Source of the DNA: Tenebrio molitor | Taxonomy: Eukaryota > Arthropoda > Insecta > Coleoptera > Tenebrionidae | Direction: 5' to 3' | NCBI RefSeq assembly: GCF_963966145.1 | Contig: NC_091053.1 | Location: 8,060,001-8,124,000 of the forward strand | Length of the DNA stretch: 64,000 nucleotides | Part shown: piece by piece, positions 1-11,702 of the stretch | Layout of the letters: each line of letters opens with the position of its first letter | How positions within the stretch are numbered: position 1 is the first letter of the stretch | Program-made: the position numbers and the translations under genes | Notes under the pieces: model-generated | Told to the model about the DNA's origin: nothing | Databases searched by the model: none | Seen by the model: only the letters and a program-made list of their open reading frames with translations

Positions 1-240
1 TCGTTTTCCACCATTATTTTAAATGTTTAAATTTAGACTTTTGTTAGGACCAGACCGAATGTACATAATTGGTTGTTGAATTAGAACTGTGAAAAAGAAC
101 ACTAAATTACTGACTCTATACAATAATAAACCTCAACATCAAGAAACAAACACAATCTAAAAAATGGAACAAACAGAATTAACAGGAACAGTGAATTACC
201 GACTCTATACAATAATAAAAATCAGCACAAAGAATTAAAC

Positions 241-360
241 AGAATTTAAATGAAACAAACAGAATTAAAATGAAACAAACAGAATTAAAATGAAACAAAC
301 ATAATTAAAATGAAACAAACAGAATTAAAATGAAACGAACAGAATTAAAATGAAACAAAC
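241..360. repeat. 20-bp minisatellite, six units
   Basis: Six units of 20 bp stand in perfect register, with consensus agaattaaaatgaaacaaac and single substitutions in units 1, 4 and 5. The flanks (1-240 and 361-870) are AT-rich and contain related short words such as gaaacaaac, but I see no gene in them. Short reading frames across the repeat are compositional. Confidence 0.9.
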
Positions 361-1080
361 AGACAAAACAAACCAACAAATTAACCTTATTTTGAAACCT
401 AAGTTGGGCTTGAAACGCTGTTACGCAAGTGCCATTTCGTGCAACTAAGTTCCGTTGTTCTGCTACTTCTAAAAATTGCTCTACATTGGTTTGATTCCCC
501 AAAACTGTTCTAATTAATAATTACTTCGTAATTTTCATTCTCTCTCTTTCACTCACACCTCTGATTTCTACAACTACCTGGCTTTACCGTTACCGTGTTG
601 TCCCTGTTTTCCTACCGACTCCCTTTCTACTTTGCTTTGTTACGTTTCTAACTACAAGTGCAAACGATTTTAGTTATTTTCTACCATAAAGCACTCTGTT
701 TCTAATTTGAAATTCTCGCCCTTTTATTACAAATATGACACAAATTTGAAAATGCTAAATACAGTTAATTAACCATTAAATTGGTGCTTCTCTCCCTGAT
801 TTTATCTGGACTCCCCAAATTGTCGAACTAGTGATTTTTGCAATGTTTCTTTTTCCCTGAACACATGTTGCCCTTGAGCTAAGGTTTGTCCCGGACGCGT
901 ACCGTTTTCCAAAAATGCCGGCAAATTTTACTTGAGTAATGCAGTAACTTTTAAGAATTATTGTGCCGACAAAAACATCGATTACGGCGGCCGCGATCCG
1001 CGGGAGGTTTTTATGATCTTCGCCCTGTCTTCGAAGAAAAAATAAAAATACAAGGGAAACACACAAGACAAGATAGTCTT

Positions 1081-1242
1081 CCGTCTTCCACTCTCTCTAA
1101 GCTCCAAACTCTGACCGCCCCTTTTTGGCCTTCGCTCCTCTCACGTGGGGTTTTTGAAAAAACTACTTTTCCGAGACGTGCGCGCGGTGTTTGAATATTG
1201 CACATGGATTAGGTTTTGGTTGAAATTTAAAACATAACAGTA
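1081..1242. repeat. Dispersed repeat, copy 1 of 3
   Basis: This stretch closely resembles 6228-6380 and 48860-49012. Shared words include cacgtg, tttttgaaaaaacta, gaatattgca and ttaaaacataacagta. The second and third copies are paralogous through the block duplication; this one is an independent dispersed copy. The wider region 870-2240 is GC-richer than its surroundings, repeats the word ggccgcgatccgcg near 987 and 1550, and looks like decayed retroelement sequence. I found no intact coding frame. Confidence 0.6.
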
Positions 1243-2220
1243 CTGTTACGTTAATAAAATTCTTTATTAATTTCTGGGTTACATTTCTCTCGTCGAGAGC
1301 TATTTACAAAGACTTAGACCACTAAACTTAAACCTAAAACTTACCCTAACTTACAACCTAGCCTTAACCTACACATTACACTACCATTAAATCTACACTG
1401 CACCTCACGGTGGTCCTTTTTCACTCGCGTCTCTCCACTAGTCACCCCTTGTCCTCGTCTTCGAAGTAGGTCCCGGAAAGGGGGACCACCACCGCACCAC
1501 CTGCCGAGCTGGATCCTGTACCCTGGCCCGCCGGCTCTGACCTCGACCCCGGCCGCGATCCGCGGAGGATCCAACCGGACTACTCCGGGAGATCTTCTTC
1601 AGGCCCCGACCCTCGCCGCCGCCGTCCTGTTACAAAAACGAAAAACAGCAGAGGCGAAGCAAGATAAGGACACAAAAAGTTGTCCTTCCCGATAACGACT
1701 CGATTCCTGCCGAGGTCACGATATCATCGGGACGAACAACACATGTTCAAAAAATGAATGTCTAGGGGTAACATTTACCGAGTTCCTCCTTATCCCACTG
1801 GAAAGCAGGAGACGAAGATCCTCCCTTCGGTGTGGGGTTGTGGAGGCGCTTCCTCGGTGAGTAGGGACGGCGTCCCAGCGATCAGGGGAAGAAACTATCC
1901 GCACTAGGCGACGGCGACAACCACTGTGTCCCTTTTTTCATTGAGGGGCCCCCCAATCCGCCCTCGGCGCTAGGCGTCGGTCCACACAGGACCCCGACCT
2001 ACTTCTGGGACCCCATCACGTCTTCACACCTTCACACTGGAACTGCCCGTCTACCACTGACTCCTCAGTCTCCTTTTGCGACGGTCGTGCCCTCCAAAAA
2101 ACCTCGCTCCAGAAGGCGCGAGTGTCTTCCGCATTTACCGATTGGAGAAACGTGCTCTCGTCAAGGGGAACTAGTATAAAATCATTATAAAACATTTTCA
2201 TTCATAATGTATGTTTTGGA

Positions 2221-2457
2221 GTCTCGAGTTCGGGAAGCTACCGCCAGTGTCCGTCGCACTCAATAAGCTGTGGTCCGGCGTAAGAGCACAAAATTAGCCG
2301 CGTCACCCCCAAGGGGGCCAGCGACCAAACTAGGCCAGCTGACACGTGAAGAGAGGTACCCTTTGGCCCTGTTAGAACCTTTTTTCCCTTTTATTTTCGA
2401 CCACCGGAGTAGACCGGGGTGATCTATGAGATTCCAGGGCATCGCGTCGGGTTAAAT
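2221..2457. repeat. Dispersed repeat, paired with 38333-38575
   Basis: About 235 bp align with 38333-38575 in the same orientation. Both share gttcgggaagctaccg, ctgtggtccggcgta, aaactaggccagctgacacg and tgaagagaggtaccctt. Similarity extends a little upstream through attataaaacattttcatt. It could be the end of an old LTR or another transposon terminus; no coding signal was seen. Confidence 0.7.
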
Positions 2458-3231
2458 TTAATTGGGGAAATAATTGTAAGCTAAATCGGATCACATAGTT
2501 CGCACCTCAAACTCGTATAATGCTGTTCGCGCCATAAACTCCTTTATTTGCCCAGCTTAGTCATTTATTCATGCGTCAGATCTCAATTCGTGGGCCGCGA
2601 GTCAAATTTCATTGGGTCAAATTTCTACCACCACACTCGATTATTTGTTAAATAAAATTTAAGTGAAGTGTGCTCAATCGTTTTAATTCTATTTGGAAAA
2701 ACCTTCCGAAGGTACTGCCTCTCGTTAGAACCTAATTAAACCAAATGAAAAATAAAACACAACGTAGGATCCATAAATATTCCTTTTCTCATTATTTTTG
2801 TTTCGTATTTTTCCGCAAAACTAACATCCGAGGGAATGCGGCAACCAACAATACACCAAATGAGGGAGAAAAAAAAATCATCGAGGAAAGTCAAGGAAGT
2901 CGAAAGATTACAATACCTTAATTGATAATAATTAATTAATATATTACGTTCCAACCCCAGAAATATCCTTTTTATAAAATGATAAATGCATTTGTTATTG
3001 ATTTGCAGAAAAGAATATCTTCATCTGTTAACGACTTTGCACTCTAACGTTGATTCATACTTAATTATTAGACGTTAATACATATTTTAAAATACAAACA
3101 ATATTAAAACTGGATTGGCTTCATTTACTGTTGGTATTGTAACATTTCTCAGGTTGAGTATGATGTTTGGGTGTTCATCTCCTTTCCGACTCCTCTTTGT
3201 ATGAAATTTTTGTAAAAATTAGAAAACAAGA

Positions 3232-3435
3232 AACATAGTGTCAAAAGAAAAACCTATTGTTCCAACCCAGACTAACTGGGAAATCGTATTAATGATTTCG
3301 TTAACGGGTGAGCAGGGTTTTAAGAAATGCAGTTGCAGGGGAAAATGCGAAACAAATAAGTGCCACTGTAAAACTTCACTGGTACTATACAATTCTAAAT
3401 GGCACGGTAGCAATCCCTGTCGCAATAAGGACTAA
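3232..3435 (+). CDS. Small cysteine-rich ORF, probably transposon C-terminus
   Basis: About 65 codons are open on the plus strand; the first listed start would be a GTG, so I regard this as a fragment and not a gene. The end carries a cluster of the form C-x-C-x3-C-x4-C-x-C, followed by NS, WHG and a final Cys. From memory, similar cysteine tails close some integrase-type DNA transposon proteins (Ginger/KRBA2-like); this is a weak family inference. The paralogous copy at 44988-45185 has lost some of these cysteine and histidine positions (CHCK to CYSK). A stop lies directly upstream in frame and an inverted-repeat element lies about 105 bp downstream. Confidence 0.35.
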   Translation, partial: NIVSKEKPIVPTQTNWEIVLMISLTGEQGFKKCSCRGKCETNKCHCKTSLVLYNSKWHGSNPCRNKD

Positions 3436-3540
3436 ATATATTGTTGTTTCTTGTGTTTAGTTTGTTTTCTATTTTAATTTGTTATTCTGTTGTTTTTTAA
3501 GAAACCATATTTTATATCTAATTACATACATTGAAGGTAA

Positions 3541-3652
3541 CGTGCGATCGAATAAAAAAAAATCGAGTTACGTGGATTGTGCTATTCTGATGCTTGGATT
3601 GGTCCAAACCACCATTTTCGCCTACTCTGATTTTTTTTTATTCGATCGCACG
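3541..3652. mobile_element. Short hairpin element (MITE-like), copy A
   Basis: The 24-bp arm beginning cgtgcgatcgaataaaa is inverted at 3629-3652, leaving a loop of about 64 bp. The same structure is at 45291-45403 in block B, so it predates the duplication. No coding capacity; class unknown. Confidence 0.65.
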
Positions 3653-3840
3653 GTATAAACCTATATCATCTTAGTAACAATGACATTTTTATTTGAGTAC
3701 TTAAAATTAATCAACCTGCGGAAGCCTGCTACAGTTCACTAAATAGTGGAATAAACATTTCCCAGAAGTACTAGGACACTGAACACCTTTACCGGTCAAA
3801 GTGCATATAAGAGATAATTTACGCACGCCGGTTCGGCTGG

Positions 3841-5301
3841 TAGTCCAATCAATAGGGAGTTTTACCTTGCAAAAGGTACAGAAAAGTTTATACTTGGCAG
3901 GTATCTTCTATCAGGCATATTGTTAATATTGTTGAGTTTGCGACCTTGGGGGGTTGCCGCTCGCCCCGCCATATTGGAGAATAGAGGTGCAAAATCACAT
4001 TTTTGCGATTATTTCATTATCCGTGCGAGATACCTCTATCTAAGTTATTATAGAAAATATAGAGCATGCAATTCTCTACATTTTTTGTTCTTTATGTTTT
4101 TTTTGTCAGATCAATAGTTTCGTAGTTACAGCGTGTAGAAATCGAGAATTTCTTTTATTTTTGTACTTTCTATTCTTTTCCACACCACCACAGAGGTAGA
4201 GCAATAGGGTGCGTTTTTTTTTTGACGTGGTGTCCCCATTGGGCATAGTCCACGATGCAGTAGAAGTTTACTGGTTTACTCTTTTTGATCTCTTTGTAAC
4301 GTAGATGGACCCGAATGATCTGGATCGAACGGTATAGATGAGCTGAATTCATCAAAGTTTATGAATTCGGGAATTCCTCTTGAGAGGTTTCCTCTTGTTC
4401 CTCAGGGTCTTCATCATCATCATCAGGATCATCTGGCGTTTGCCAAAATAGAAATTCATAGATTTCAGGTATTTGTTCGTCTTGATCTTCAGATTCTGGA
4501 ACGCCTGTGATTATTTCATTATCCGTGTGAGATACGTATATCTAACTACTTACAAAAAATGTAGAAAATACAATTCTCTAAAATTTTTGTTCTTTACGTT
4601 TTTTTTTGTCAGATCAATAGTTTCGTAGTTACAGCCTGTAGAAATGGAGCATTTATTGTTTCTCTGTCTACGGGCATATCGGACTCCAACGTGTATACTA
4701 ATGATTAATTAAACAGGTAAACGCCAAATGATCCTGATGAGGATCAAGAGGAACAAGGAACAAGAGGAAAATTCTCAAGAGGAATTCCCGAATTCATAAA
4801 CTCTGATGAATTCAGCTCATCTATACCGATCGATCCAGATCATTGGAATCTGTCTACGTTACAAAGAGATCAAAAAGAGTAAAACAGTAAACTTCTACTG
4901 CATCGTGGACTATGCCCACCACTACGTAAAAAAAAAACGCACCCAATTGCTCTACCTCTGTGGTGGTGTGCAAAAGAATAAAAAGTACACAAATTCTATT
5001 CGCTGCAACTACGAAACTATTGATCTGACAAAAAAACATAAAGAACAAAAAATGTTGATAATTGTATGCTCTACATTTTCTGTAATAACTTAGATAGACA
5101 TATCTCGCACGGATAATGAAATAATCGCAGAAATGTGATTTTCCACACCTATTCTCCAGTATGGCGAGGCGAGCGGCAACCCCGAAGGTCGCAAACTCGG
5201 CAATATTAATAATATGCCTAATAGAAAATACCTGTCAAGTATAAACTTTTCTGTACCTTTTGCAAGGTGGAGCCATTTTTATGTCTCTATTGACTGGACT
5301 A
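3841..5301. mobile_element. Long-terminal-inverted-repeat element, 1.46 kb
   Basis: Two arms of roughly 650-700 bp are inverted copies of each other: 3841-4500 against about 4720-5301. Termini read tagtccaatcaataggga on the left and the complement of atagtccagtcaatagaga on the right. A candidate 3-bp target duplication TGG flanks it (3838-3840 and 5302-5304). Block B has an empty site near 45580, where gccggtt runs straight into atggtcaatg. Both arms contain matching short ORFs (4170-4355 minus, 4806-5093 plus), and each arm carries a run of acidic codons (DDD/EE). I do not recognise a transposase, so it is probably a non-autonomous foldback-type element. Confidence 0.75.
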
Positions 5302-6227
5302 TGGTCAATGTACACATAAGCCGGTGGATGTTCACATTGACCCTTTTTGCACTCTTACCGTAACAGGGATACTACGAGAGGTCGCACCTTTAGAAGAGTT
5401 TTAAATGAAACGATTGAACACACTTCACTTAAATTTTATTTAACAAGTGATCGTTCATTGGTGGTGTTTAGTACCAAACAAAACTTATGAATAAGTCTGT
5501 AAATTGTGCAATTTAATATACTTTGCAGTAGATATTTAAGTTTTGATTCAATGAAATATAACTTGCGGCCAGTGAATTGAAATTTGACTAATAAATAAGT
5601 GAAACACTACAAAGCTTTGGCTCTTTAAGATTAAAAGCAGGCCAAAAAAGTTAAAAAAATTTGTAAAAAGTTTAATATCTGTTGAACTAAACACAAGAAT
5701 GAGAAATTGTGGTAGCCGAAAATGAAGATGAGGACGAAGAGAGGCTCCTTTAATAAAATAGGTTGTGCTTTTCTACCTAGATAAACCACTACTTCAGATG
5801 CAATTATAGAAATTCAGCAATACATCTAGGGTGATATGTAGTGTTACGTTCGAAGTACGATTTAAAATCTTAAGATTACTCGTTAGCAAGGAAAGTAAAA
5901 ATAAAGGAATGGGTACTAGTACGGATGAACTGCTGCTACAAGGCCGGTGTCTCTGGGCGAATCCCTTAACGTTCCTCAACGAAAAGATCTCACCAGCGGC
6001 GTCTCGACGTCCGGATGGAGGCTGCAGTCCCTTTCCTTTCTTGGTAGTAGGGCGGCTTTTCGGAGCAATGGTGCTCGGGTGGTTGGGGCTGACCGAAACA
6101 AAATCCGCCACTAGTGCGTTTGGCTTCCCGGAAGTGTTGAGTGTGAGGACAACGGTCTTCCTGGCGTCAACCCTCTTGACTGGGCCGCTTTCTTAGGACC
6201 CCACCACGTCTTCACTGCCTATCGCCC

Positions 6228-6380
6228 GTCTTCCACTTTCTCTGAACCCCAAACTCCCCTTTTTGACTTTCGCTCCTCTCACGTGAGATTTTTGAAAAAA
6301 CTACGTCTCCGGGACGTGCCCGCAGTGGTTGAATATTGCACATGGATTAGGTTTTAAATGAAATTTAAAACATAACAGTA
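6228..6380. repeat. Dispersed repeat, copy 2 of 3
   Basis: Paralogous to 48860-49012 and similar to 1081-1242. The upstream part, 5720-6227, also aligns with block B (48300-48859). Open frames on both strands there (for example 5794-6111 and 5831-6196) do not persist as equivalent frames in block B, so I do not call genes. Confidence 0.6.
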
Positions 6381-7579
6381 TCTATAGATAATCTTACACA
6401 GTGAAGTGAAGGGTAATTAAATAAGTGTCATTAAATAGTTAAATGTTAATTACACCACCAGTGGTGGGACCTTACTACTTAACCAGGTATGTGCAGCTTA
6501 ATAATAATAAATAATAATGTTAATAACAAGCAAAACCTGGTAATAAATTACCTTAATTTTCTTAAGTTATACAAAACAAGAGCATAACTACAAGCTGATC
6601 GAAATATCTGTAAGAAGATTATATTACCTACGTATCTTATTTTGAAATGTTTTGTTACTTACGGAAACAGCTAATTTGTAGTCAACAACAATTCCAGCAA
6701 ACACTAAAGTAGAAGGTTTTAGAGAATTAGCCATAAAAATGAGTAAGATCTGTTTATTTCTGGCATCCCAGTTGTACCACGAACATTGGGTTAACGTATC
6801 AAAAACGCGACCACTCTAAAATAATCTGAAAGTTACTGGGTAGAATCCTGTATCTTAACCATACCTCATTAAATATTTTCTGACCGGCTTGACAATAGGT
6901 TGCAATAATGAGAACGTTGACGATAGTCAAAACACTTAGGCGCAATTTCAAAATGGCGCTTGTATTTTCAAATGTCTGAAACATTTTCATGGTTTTTGTT
7001 GTTCTGCTTTATTTTCAGACAACTTACACACAAGATGAAAAACAAGATAGAAATGGTAACGAAGGTACTCAAAAAGGAAAACATAATTATAGCCATCTTC
7101 ACATTATCGAGCAGTTTGTTAAACACTCTGTAAAATTGTACGAGATTAATAAATCTTCAAAATTTACACCACCTAACCTTGTTACGGTGACGTGATGTTC
7201 GATGCAACAACACAACGTTTTGAAAATTTCATTTTGATAATGAATTCGTTCTTCAATATTAAACTTGTCAAAACCGGGATTATCGCCACACACTTGCAAA
7301 ATTCGACGATTAATTAAAATGATTTGAGAGTGTATGACAGCTGCGTCGTAGAAAATAGTAGAACAGAGACGAAACGAGCTGAACACCAAGAAAAACATAG
7401 ATCAGTAGTGCAGATGGTAGAACATTTTCGAACACGGTTTTAAATATTCATAGAAAGTATTTTCGGCCAGGCTCCATTCGTCATGGGTACCACCAAATGG
7501 ACACATTGTGAAACACACTACTAAAATAGTTGCACAATGGACATAACACCGATAAAAGAATAAACAATTATATAAAAGA

Positions 7580-8852
7580 AAATTTAGAAAAACAATTTTA
7601 TTTAAGAATTAAATCTATTTTAAAATCAAAATTAAACGGTAATAATTTAATTAAAGCAGTTAATACATATGCTGTCCCATTGTTGACCTATTCTTTTGGT
7701 GTTATAAAATGGTCCAAAACTAATTTACAGAATATAAATATTCAAACTAGAGTTCTCTTTACAAAATTCTGTAAACATCACCCCAAATCTGCTATTGAAA
7801 GATTTAATTTACCACGCGAAAATGGTGGTAGGGGTTTTTCAAATCTCGAAATTCTACAACAAAATCAAATTGCTTCACTAAAAAATTATTTTCTCAATAG
7901 AGCTCGTGATAACACTTTTTTTAATGCTTTGGTTTCAGCGGATAAAGGTTACACACCTTTAAATTTAAGTGATAATATAATTTCAGATATTGTTGAGCCA
8001 AATATACCTGACACTATAGCAAATATAAAACAAAAGTCTTTACATGGGAGATATTTTAAAGAGCTAGAACAGCCAGAAATTAATATTCAAGCTTCTCAGG
8101 CATGGCTTAAAAAATCAAATATTCATCCTGAGACTGAGGGTTTTATTTTTGCAATACAAGATCGTGTTATAAATAAAAGAAATTATAAAAAACACATATG
8201 CGGTTTACAATCGATCATCGATAAATGTAGGATTTGCGGAACCGAAGGGGAAACCATTGAACACATCATTTCTTCTTGCACCGTTTTGGCTCAAAGCGAA
8301 TATAAAAAACGTCATGATATATTCGCAAAAATTATACACATGAATTTAGCAGTTAAATTCAATTTATTAAAGGATACACAACCACATTACATTTATAAAC
8401 CAGAAAGTTGTTTAGAAAATGACAATTACAAATTATATTTTGATCGCACAGTTTTAACTGACATTCACATTCAGCATAACAGACCAGACATTATTATTTT
8501 AAATAAACAACAAAAGCAAGCATATCTTTTCGATATGGCTGTTCCAAATTCACACAATATAACACAGACATATAATACAAAAATTAATAAATATTTAGAA
8601 CTCTCCGTTGCTATGAGAAATCTTTGGTGTTTAGAAAAAATTTCGATTTTACCATTTATAATTTCAGCAACAGGAATAGTACCGCAATCTCTTTTTAAAA
8701 ATTTAAAAATTTTGGACTTAGAGAACACATTGGTGGTTGAAATTCAAAAAGGTATATTATTATACTCATGTCACATCGTGAGGAAATTCCTTAACATTGA
8801 CACAGAACATAAAACACAAAAAAGTCAAAATGTGGAGGCGAGACGCCGGTAA
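7580..8852 (+). CDS. LINE ORF C-terminus: thumb, zinc knuckle and restriction-like endonuclease
   Basis: About 424 codons are open from the 5' truncation to a TAA at 8850. The N-terminal part contains the post-RT block (NTYAVPLLTYSFGVIKW). It is followed by a CCHC knuckle CRICGTEGETIEHIISSC (C-x2-C-x7-H-x4-C). Next comes the endonuclease signature RPDIII...FDMAVP, with spaced acidic residues typical of restriction-like endonuclease (RLE) LINEs of the R2/R4 group. In the family this domain nicks the target for primed reverse transcription. The RT palm with the YADD box is missing, so the copy cannot mobilise alone. The clade assignment (R4-like rather than R2 proper) is an inference from the wording around the thumb. 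Confidence 0.85.
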
Positions 8853-8924
8853 TTATGTTGATAAGCACTGCACTATGTACTCCGGCAAAATTGCCGTGCC
8901 GCCGGATGGAGGTGGGATACGAAC
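7580..8924 (+). mobile_element. 5'-truncated R2-superfamily LINE, copy 1
   Basis: The insertion lies between two copies of ataaaaga (7572-7579 and 8925-8932), an 8-bp target duplication that is single in the block-B paralog near 50922. Only the 3' third of the element is present, as expected for incomplete target-primed reverse transcription. The 3' UTR contains ctccggcaaaattgccgtg, a potential small hairpin. The same 3' UTR recurs at 63300-63428, and part of the coding end at 37365-37565, so this LINE family has at least three copies here. Confidence 0.85.
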
Positions 8925-9404
8925 ATAAAAGACGTTGGCACATTTTACGACTTTATTGTAGCCAAAGTCAAGAAATAGTTTTCTCATAAGAACGAAAGGA
9001 TCATCAGAATCTGAAATTTAAGGGATTGAGAAATTCGAATCAGCATTAATTTTTTTACCATTATAGCAAGTTGTTTCAGTTATCTTGAGATTTAACATGG
9101 TACTTACTGATGTTTGTTGCTAACCAGACATGTACTTCTTACCTTACTTCGTTTCAACTAGATATTTAATACATTTGTTATTGATTTAAAATAGAAAATC
9201 TTCGTTTGTTAACGGCTCTGTACTTCAACTTTAATTTATATTTAACTAGCTTTTATCCGCGGCTTCGCCCGCAAGTTTCAGAATGTTTTAAAATTATGTT
9301 TCTACTTTCATGTATTGTGATGAACGCAGTAATTTCATAATGAAGTTTGTCTTTTTACGAAGAATAATTAAAACTTTACTGTAGACTACTTTTTTCTTCG
9401 ACTA

Positions 9405-10567
9405 TACAACGTGTCCCAGAACTCGCGCGTCAGCCGTTAACTGCTAATTGTAATATTTAATCCGACAAGGATTCCACAACAAAAAACGCCAAAAGCATGT
9501 TAGTTTCGAAATGAAAACGATTTTAAGATAACCAATCACACACGCCTTCCCGAAGGTAACTCTACTAAATGTATGCGTTTCCGAGGAAATGACTTTAGAT
9601 GTTGCTGCTAAAAAACTGTGATGAAATGTTTGGACAACTTTTATGAAATTCTGTCACTTTGACATTTAACAGAAAACGGAGACAACATTAAACGAAAAGT
9701 ACATTTTTAATGTAAATGTTCAAATTGTGGATTTTCTCCTGACCATACGTGAAGATTGTGACTATTAAAAGTCCCTTTGTGGCAAAAATAGGATTCATCC
9801 GTAAGTAACACATTTGCAAGAAAGCCTGTATTCTTTTCGTGTTCCTGGAGTTCCAATCGAGGTGCATAATCTTCCGATAATAGACGTTGAACTTTGGTGT
9901 AATGATTCGGGTGCATGTGGTTACCTTTTAAAATGTTTTCAACAGTATTTTTTGATTGATTCAGGATGTCGGCCACATTTCTAATACTTCTCGTTCCATC
10001 TTCCGTAAATGATTGAAGTACGACTCCTTCCGTATCAGGAGTGCGGTCAACACCACCAACTCGTTTTCTATCGGGAACCAAAAAACCAATGGTTCTTGTT
10101 CTGTTCACTAAACCTAAAAATATATCCGAACTAGGATGCCGACGATGTGGAAAGCGTTCACGATACAACCTTGGGGCCGCTTTAGAATTCCTGCCACTTT
10201 CCCCGTAGATTATCATCATTTCGGTGTATTCTTCGGGAGTGAATATTTCTTACTGTGTTGCCGTCCAAAAATCGACACTTTTCAAATGTACTAATTAATG
10301 TCACTTTGACGTTAGTATAAAACGTTTGCATAGTTGACCAGACAAATATTGACTTTTTAACATTAATTTTGTTACCTGGCAACAACAGTACACGGAATAA
10401 TTCACCTGATACACTTTACTAATCATTCTTCTGTGATTGGCTATCTTAAAATTGCTGTAATTTAAAAACTAAATGGTTTAAGAAAAAAAATCTTGAAAAT
10501 CTTATATCAGATGGAAGAACAGAATTTGTGGTTTACGGCTGACGCGCGAGTTCTGGGACACCCGATA
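9405..10567 (-). mobile_element. IS630/mariner-type DNA transposon with 27-bp inverted ends
   Basis: gtgtcccagaactcgcgcgt at 9411 is exactly inverted at the right end (the match ends at 10562), and the match extends through cagccgt. Outside this the ends read TATACAA and ATATCG, so TA target duplications at 9403-9404 and 10568-10569 are likely. The internal transposase frame is on the minus strand. It lies inside the block-A composite insertion, so it arrived with or after that insertion. Confidence 0.75.
9707..10245 (-). pseudogene. IS630-like transposase remnant
   Basis: The frame starts inside FTPEEYTEMMIIYGE, a helix-turn-helix opening common in insect DUF4817-type transposases. It continues through VVLQSFTEDGTRSIRNVA and HPNHYTKVQ, and reaches the first catalytic acidic box LLTDESYF and HNLHVWSGENP. 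About 175 codons remain of a family usually well over 300. Several residues seem deleted between APRLE and LQEHEK, and the second and third catalytic acidic positions are absent. There is a stop just upstream of the first motif. The remnant is non-functional. Confidence 0.75.
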
Positions 10568-11433
10568 TAAACAAAAAGATCAATACGATAAGAAACTAAC
10601 ACTATGATCACTTACCAATTCATGAAAATACGCCAACATAACACTTTTATTTTCAGTTGTAACCTTATTTAGATCCTCCTAGTGTTTGATTGTCTCGTTT
10701 GATTTCAGATACCTGCCTTTTGATTTTTCTGGTATTAAGGTATTTGAAGCTTGTCCTGCTTCATTTAAGACATCTTCCCGTAAAACACAATCATTCAAAC
10801 ACATTTTGCGAAATTGCTACTTTTATAAACAACCAAATGTAACTATGACACCTGAACATATCATGCAAACGCGATTTCCAACTCGAAAAAACTTTTTTTG
10901 TGCTTAACAGGCTTAAAAATGATAATAGGGGTTGCTTTTTGTGGGTGTCAAGCTGCGAAGGTGACGATATACTCAGAGGATGAAATAGGGGTGAAGCTGC
11001 GAAGGTGAGGGTATTTCCAACTCGAAAAAACTGTCTTTGCCACATCGTTGGATTCATAAAAATAATCTCTTTCAAAATCAGAATAAAAAAATATACCAAG
11101 CTATTTGAAAAAACAAAGTTGACTATCATCTGACCTTGAATGACTTATTGAAAAAAAAAATGTCTACATCGTCCATATAGTGTTTTTAAAATGATTTATT
11201 TCAGTTTTTGTTTCATTTAATTCGAGCCATAAATAATGGAGATATGGCTTGCGGCGTTTTTTAGGACGCACCTGTATATAGATATAGGCAGAGTTATTAG
11301 CCATTAATCTTTTAAAACACAGACAAGACCAATTCATTGATAATTTATTATTGCGATCGTTTACTGTTGGTAAAAACTGACCTAGAAAATATAATATTCA
11401 AGATAAATACTGCTTAACTTCGTAACTTAGTTA

Positions 11434-11702
11434 TAGTGGAACCAGAAATATAGTGATTTTATGGACTCTGGTCGATAATTTCTTTTACAATTTTGGGGTC
11501 ACTTTTATTACCTACTTGAAGAGAGTTATAAATCTTCTATAATAGATATTTTTGAGCTGTCTGAAAATGGACCATCGGAGACAAAGGTAGGTAGAGCCCA
11601 GTCGCGCGACGAGTCCCAGAAGTTTATTGCCGTGCCATAACTGATCCTCTCAAGTTAATGTACTCCATCCCTCATAAAATCACTATATTTCTGGTTCCAC
11701 TA
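11434..11702. mobile_element. 269-bp MITE with TA target duplication
   Basis: The terminal inverted repeat tagtggaaccagaaatatag at 11434 is mirrored at the right end (ctatatttctggttccacta, ending 11702), and the match extends about 29 bp. TA flanks both sides (11432-11433, 11703-11704). Block B at about 51395 reads agttaataatcacg with no insertion, an exact empty site. No coding capacity; Tc1/mariner-like by target choice. Confidence 0.88.

Larger units (their letters stand above)
6548..9098 (-). pseudogene. Odorant receptor pseudogene A1
   Basis: This is the block-A paralog of the intact receptor at 49257-51095. Recognisable pieces are exon 7 (6548-6607), exon 6, exon 5 (motif CQAGQK near 6890), exon 4, the 3' half of exon 3, and exons 1-2 (about 8935-9098). 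Relative to block B, roughly 650 bp (matching 50246-50893) is deleted. The deletion removes the 5' part of exon 3, intron 2 and the end of exon 2. A truncated LINE is inserted beside the deletion (7580-8924). The gene cannot encode a seven-transmembrane receptor. The family acts as an odorant-gated channel subunit with Orco in sensory neuron membranes; that is family knowledge, and the decay is seen directly. Confidence 0.92.
9246..11283. mobile_element. Composite 2-kb insertion specific to block A
   Basis: Block B reads tttaatataggcag continuously near 51241. In block A the same sequence is split after tttaa (9245) and resumes at tataggcag (11284). The inserted DNA starts with ctagcttttatccgcggctt, contains the IS630-like element 9405-10567, and ends in ggacgcacctgtatata. 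The stretch 10568-11283 holds two copies of the word agctgcgaaggtga and no convincing gene. Confidence 0.7.

Noticed and set aside
5794..6196. Overlapping ORFs on both strands (105 and 121 codons)
   Set aside because: The paralogous region 48399-48850 does not preserve either frame, and no motif is recognised.
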